Assembly (NCBI GenBank): GCA_039714715.1
Contig: JBDLIU010000183.1
Location: 1 to 9,066 of the forward strand
DNA from: S012-113 sp039714715
GTDB taxonomy: Bacteria; Bacteroidota; Bacteroidia; Cytophagales; Cyclobacteriaceae
DNA: 9,066 nucleotides
Direction: 5' to 3'
Shown: piece by piece, positions 7,313 to 9,066 of the stretch
Position numbering within the stretch: the first letter of the stretch is position 1
Layout: each line of letters begins with the position of its first letter
Translations under genes and position numbers: made by a program
Notes under the pieces: model-generated
The model's input: only the letters and a program-made list of their open reading frames with translations
Databases searched by the model: none
What the model was told of the DNA's origin: nothing

Positions 7313-8500
7313 ATGCAAACAGTAGAAAACATAAACTTCAAAGACAAGAAAGCCCTTATCAGGGTTGATTTCAACGTACCGCTTAATGATAAATTCGAAA
7401 TAACGGATTTTACCAGGATAAATGCTGCAGAACCAACGATAAAAAAGATTCTAGCTGATGGTGGAGCTGCTATTCTTATGTCGCATTTAGGCAGACCTAA
7501 ATCGGGTCCTGAAGAAAAATTCTCATTAAAACATCTTGTACCTGCCCTTTCAGAAAAGTTTGGAGTCGAGGTACAGTTTGCCAATGATTGTATTGGTGAT
7601 GAGACTGAAGCACAGGCAGCCGGTCTACAGCCAGGGCAGGTTTTACTTCTGGAAAATCTCAGGTTCCATGATGAAGAGAAAAAAGGTGATGAAGATTTTG
7701 CATCAAAGCTTGCCAGGCTGGGAGATATTTATATAAATGATGCTTTTGGTACCGCACACAGGGCTCATGCTTCTACCGCAGTAATAGCTAAATTCTTTGA
7801 TGTAAAAGCATGTGGTTTTGTGATGGATGGAGAGCTTAAGAATGCTGAAAAAGTGCTTTCTGAAGTAAAAAGGCCTTATACGGCCATCATGGGTGGTGCT
7901 AAAATCTCTGATAAAATAATAATTATTGAAAAATTACTTGATAAGGTTGACCATCTTATCATTGGTGGTGGTATGGCTTATACTTTCTTTAAAGCATTAG
8001 GTGGCAAGGTAGGCTCTTCTTTGGTTGAAGAAGACAAACTTGATCTGGCTAAAAAGCTAATTGAAAAAGCCAAGGAAAAAGGTGTAAGCCTCGAGTTACC
8101 AATAGATTCAGTGATTGCAGATAAGTTTGCACCCGATGCAATGACCCGGGTTTCTGATAATATCAGCATCCCGGATGGTTGGATGGGACTGGATATCGGG
8201 CCTGATGCATCTGAAGTATTCAGAAGGATAATCAGTCGCTCAGCAACAGTACTTTGGAACGGACCTATGGGCGTATTTGAGATGGACGCATTTCAGAATG
8301 GCACGAAAGCGGTAGCGAAAGCCGTGCGTGATGCTACAGCATTTGGTGGCTTCAGCCTGATTGGTGGTGGTGATTCTGCAGCAGCAATTAATAAATTCGG
8401 CTATGCTGATCGCGTTTCTTATGTATCGACCGGTGGTGGTGCTTTGCTTGAATATATGGAAGGCAAGGTGTTGCCGGGGGTAGCTGCACTGGAAGAATAA
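7313..8500 (+). CDS. pgk: Phosphoglycerate kinase
   Basis: Transfers the acyl phosphate of 1,3-bisphosphoglycerate to ADP in glycolysis (reversed in gluconeogenesis); cytosolic. All family landmarks are present: RVDFNVPL (17-24), SHLGRPK (57-63) and ENLRFH (114-119) for substrate binding, GTAHRAHAST (146-155), GGAKISDK (194-201), WNGPMGVFE (315-323), and the nucleotide-phosphate loops GGGDS (351-355) and STGGGA (372-377). At 395 residues it is full length for a bacterial PGK, with no truncation or inserted domain. ATG at 7313 lies 6 bp after the sua5 stop, so the two genes are probably co-transcribed and possibly translationally coupled. An imperfect palindrome starts 22 bp after the stop and could end the transcript. 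Confidence 0.98.
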   Translation: MQTVENINFKDKKALIRVDFNVPLNDKFEITDFTRINAAEPTIKKILADGGAAILMSHLGRPKSGPEEKFSLKHLVPALSEKFGVEVQFANDCIGDETEAQAAGLQPGQVLLLENLRFHDEEKKGDEDFASKLARLGDIYINDAFGTAHRAHASTAVIAKFFDVKACGFVMDGELKNAEKVLSEVKRPYTAIMGGAKISDKIIIIEKLLDKVDHLIIGGGMAYTFFKALGGKVGSSLVEEDKLDLAKKLIEKAKEKGVSLELPIDSVIADKFAPDAMTRVSDNISIPDGWMGLDIGPDASEVFRRIISRSATVLWNGPMGVFEMDAFQNGTKAVAKAVRDATAFGGFSLIGGGDSAAAINKFGYADRVSYVSTGGGALLEYMEGKVLPGVAALEE

Positions 8501-8522
8501 TTATAATAGGTATTAAGAAACT

Positions 8523-8570
8523 AACCGCTAAGCTGCAAAGTATTCTTAGTGACTTAGCAACTCAGCGGTT
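8523..8570. repeat. Imperfect 48-bp palindrome between pgk and the downstream gene
   Basis: The arms 8523-8541 and 8552-8570 pair at 16 of 19 positions around a ten-base loop. The ends are AACCGCT and AGCGGTT. The mismatches are 8530/8563, 8533/8560 and 8537/8556. On the minus strand the first two become U-G and G-U wobbles, leaving only one U-U mismatch. The element has an inner 8-base period: CTAAG/CAAAG at 8528 and 8536, and CTTAG/CTTAG/CTCAG at 8545, 8553 and 8561. A T-rich tail follows (8569-8576, interrupted by one A), so it could act as a weak pgk terminator. It also ends 6 bp before the next ATG and would sit in that gene's leader. A dispersed REP-like repeat is the favoured reading. 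Confidence 0.65.
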
Positions 8571-8576
8571 TATTTT

Positions 8577-9032
8577 ATGAAAACATCCGTCCTGTTTATA
8601 TTGATTAGTCTGTTTAGTCTGGACTATACTTCAATTGATGAGAAAATTCGGATTATTAATTACTCCGGTACTAATTATCAAACTACATATAAGGTTCCGG
8701 ATAGTTTTATAGGAAAATACAAAGGACGCAGATCCGGCTATCTTGAATTAAGAGCAGATGGAACCGGAATATATAAATATGATATCTTCGGATTTGCTCC
8801 ACCCTCCTGTGAAAGAAAACCTATTAAATTTATTTGGGGTTTTATTCTTGATGAAGATGAGGAAATCACTAAACAAAAACGTGATTACGGGTACTCCTAT
8901 CCTATTTTAATGCAAAGTACAGGTGATAACAGCTTTCAAGGCTGCCGAAAAGTAGTAATGAAAGATTTTATTCTTCAAAGAGGAGAAATACTGCATGTCT
9001 CTTCTTCTGATGACTGGGAGAAAGTAAAATAG
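8577..9032 (+). CDS. Small exported protein of unknown function, lipocalin-like motif
   Basis: Not recognised. The 151 residues begin with a short signal peptide (MKTSVLFILISLFSL) with no lipobox cysteine near the cleavage region, so a periplasmic or secreted product is expected. Residues 46-64 (GKYKG, then YLELRADGTG) match the opening pattern of lipocalin-like beta-barrel domains in Bacteroidota, where a glycine-x-tyrosine strand is followed by L-x-L-x-x-DGTG. Two cysteines (78 and 123) could form a disulfide in the periplasm. The rest is beta-rich with a conserved-looking IKFIWGFILDEDEE and a charged end, DDWEKVK. ATG at 8577 is the only start that keeps the signal peptide; no Shine-Dalgarno is visible. 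It stands 76 bp after pgk, behind the palindrome, and its expression with pgk is uncertain. Confidence 0.7.
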   Translation: MKTSVLFILISLFSLDYTSIDEKIRIINYSGTNYQTTYKVPDSFIGKYKGRRSGYLELRADGTGIYKYDIFGFAPPSCERKPIKFIWGFILDEDEEITKQKRDYGYSYPILMQSTGDNSFQGCRKVVMKDFILQRGEILHVSSSDDWEKVK

Positions 9033-9037
9033 TGCAT

Positions 9038-9066
9038 AAAAAAAGCCCGAACTCAATTAAGAATCC
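9038..9066. terminator. Probable left half of a bidirectional terminator, cut by the window edge
   Basis: An A7 run (9038-9044) is joined directly to GCCCGAACTC (9045-9054), five bases past the stop of the preceding gene. This is the usual left arm of a bidirectional intrinsic terminator. The matching arm GAGTTCGGGC with a T-run would have to lie just beyond the window, so the call cannot be confirmed here. Confidence 0.35.

Noticed and set aside
7297..7584. Minus-strand open frame over the start of pgk
   Set aside because: Antisense to the conserved RVDFNVPL and SHLGRPK region of pgk; no independent support.

Overview
The window reads as chromosomal DNA of a member of the Bacteroidota, most likely a marine or soil Cytophagales/Flammeovirgaceae-type organism. 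The reasons are the AT-rich composition, the general lack of Shine-Dalgarno sequences before clear start codons, and the gene content: an exported helix-hairpin-helix/outer-membrane-barrel protein, a ComB-like phosphatase, a CHASE2 protein and a MeaB GTPase. The lineage call is an inference from gene style. No rRNA, tRNA, CRISPR array, insertion sequence or phage gene was seen.

Layout. Left: an exported protein with ComEA-like HhH repeats and a long beta-rich, barrel-like domain; its start codon probably straddles the window edge. A 211-bp gap follows, holding a tandem C(A/G)(A/C)AG-type repeat, then comB (2-phosphosulfolactate phosphatase family). Centre, minus strand: a two-gene unit made of a CHASE2 membrane sensor with no recognisable output domain and a secreted FecR-like/Ig-like/TPR-like protein. 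It ends in a clear intrinsic terminator that faces comB. Right, plus strand: meaB starts head-to-head with the CHASE2 gene across only 59 bp. It is followed by a two-domain Sua5 (tRNA t6A synthesis), by pgk six bases later, and by a small exported protein of unknown function. An imperfect 48-bp palindrome lies between pgk and that last gene. The final bases look like the left half of a terminator.

How the genes relate. meaB (cobalamin-dependent mutase maintenance), sua5 (translation fidelity) and pgk (glycolysis) are housekeeping genes; sua5 and pgk are probably co-transcribed. The CHASE2/FecR-like pair is the best candidate for an undescribed system: both products face the periplasm, they are adjacent and co-directional, and neither has a known signalling output. 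The remaining genes do not form an obvious pathway with each other.
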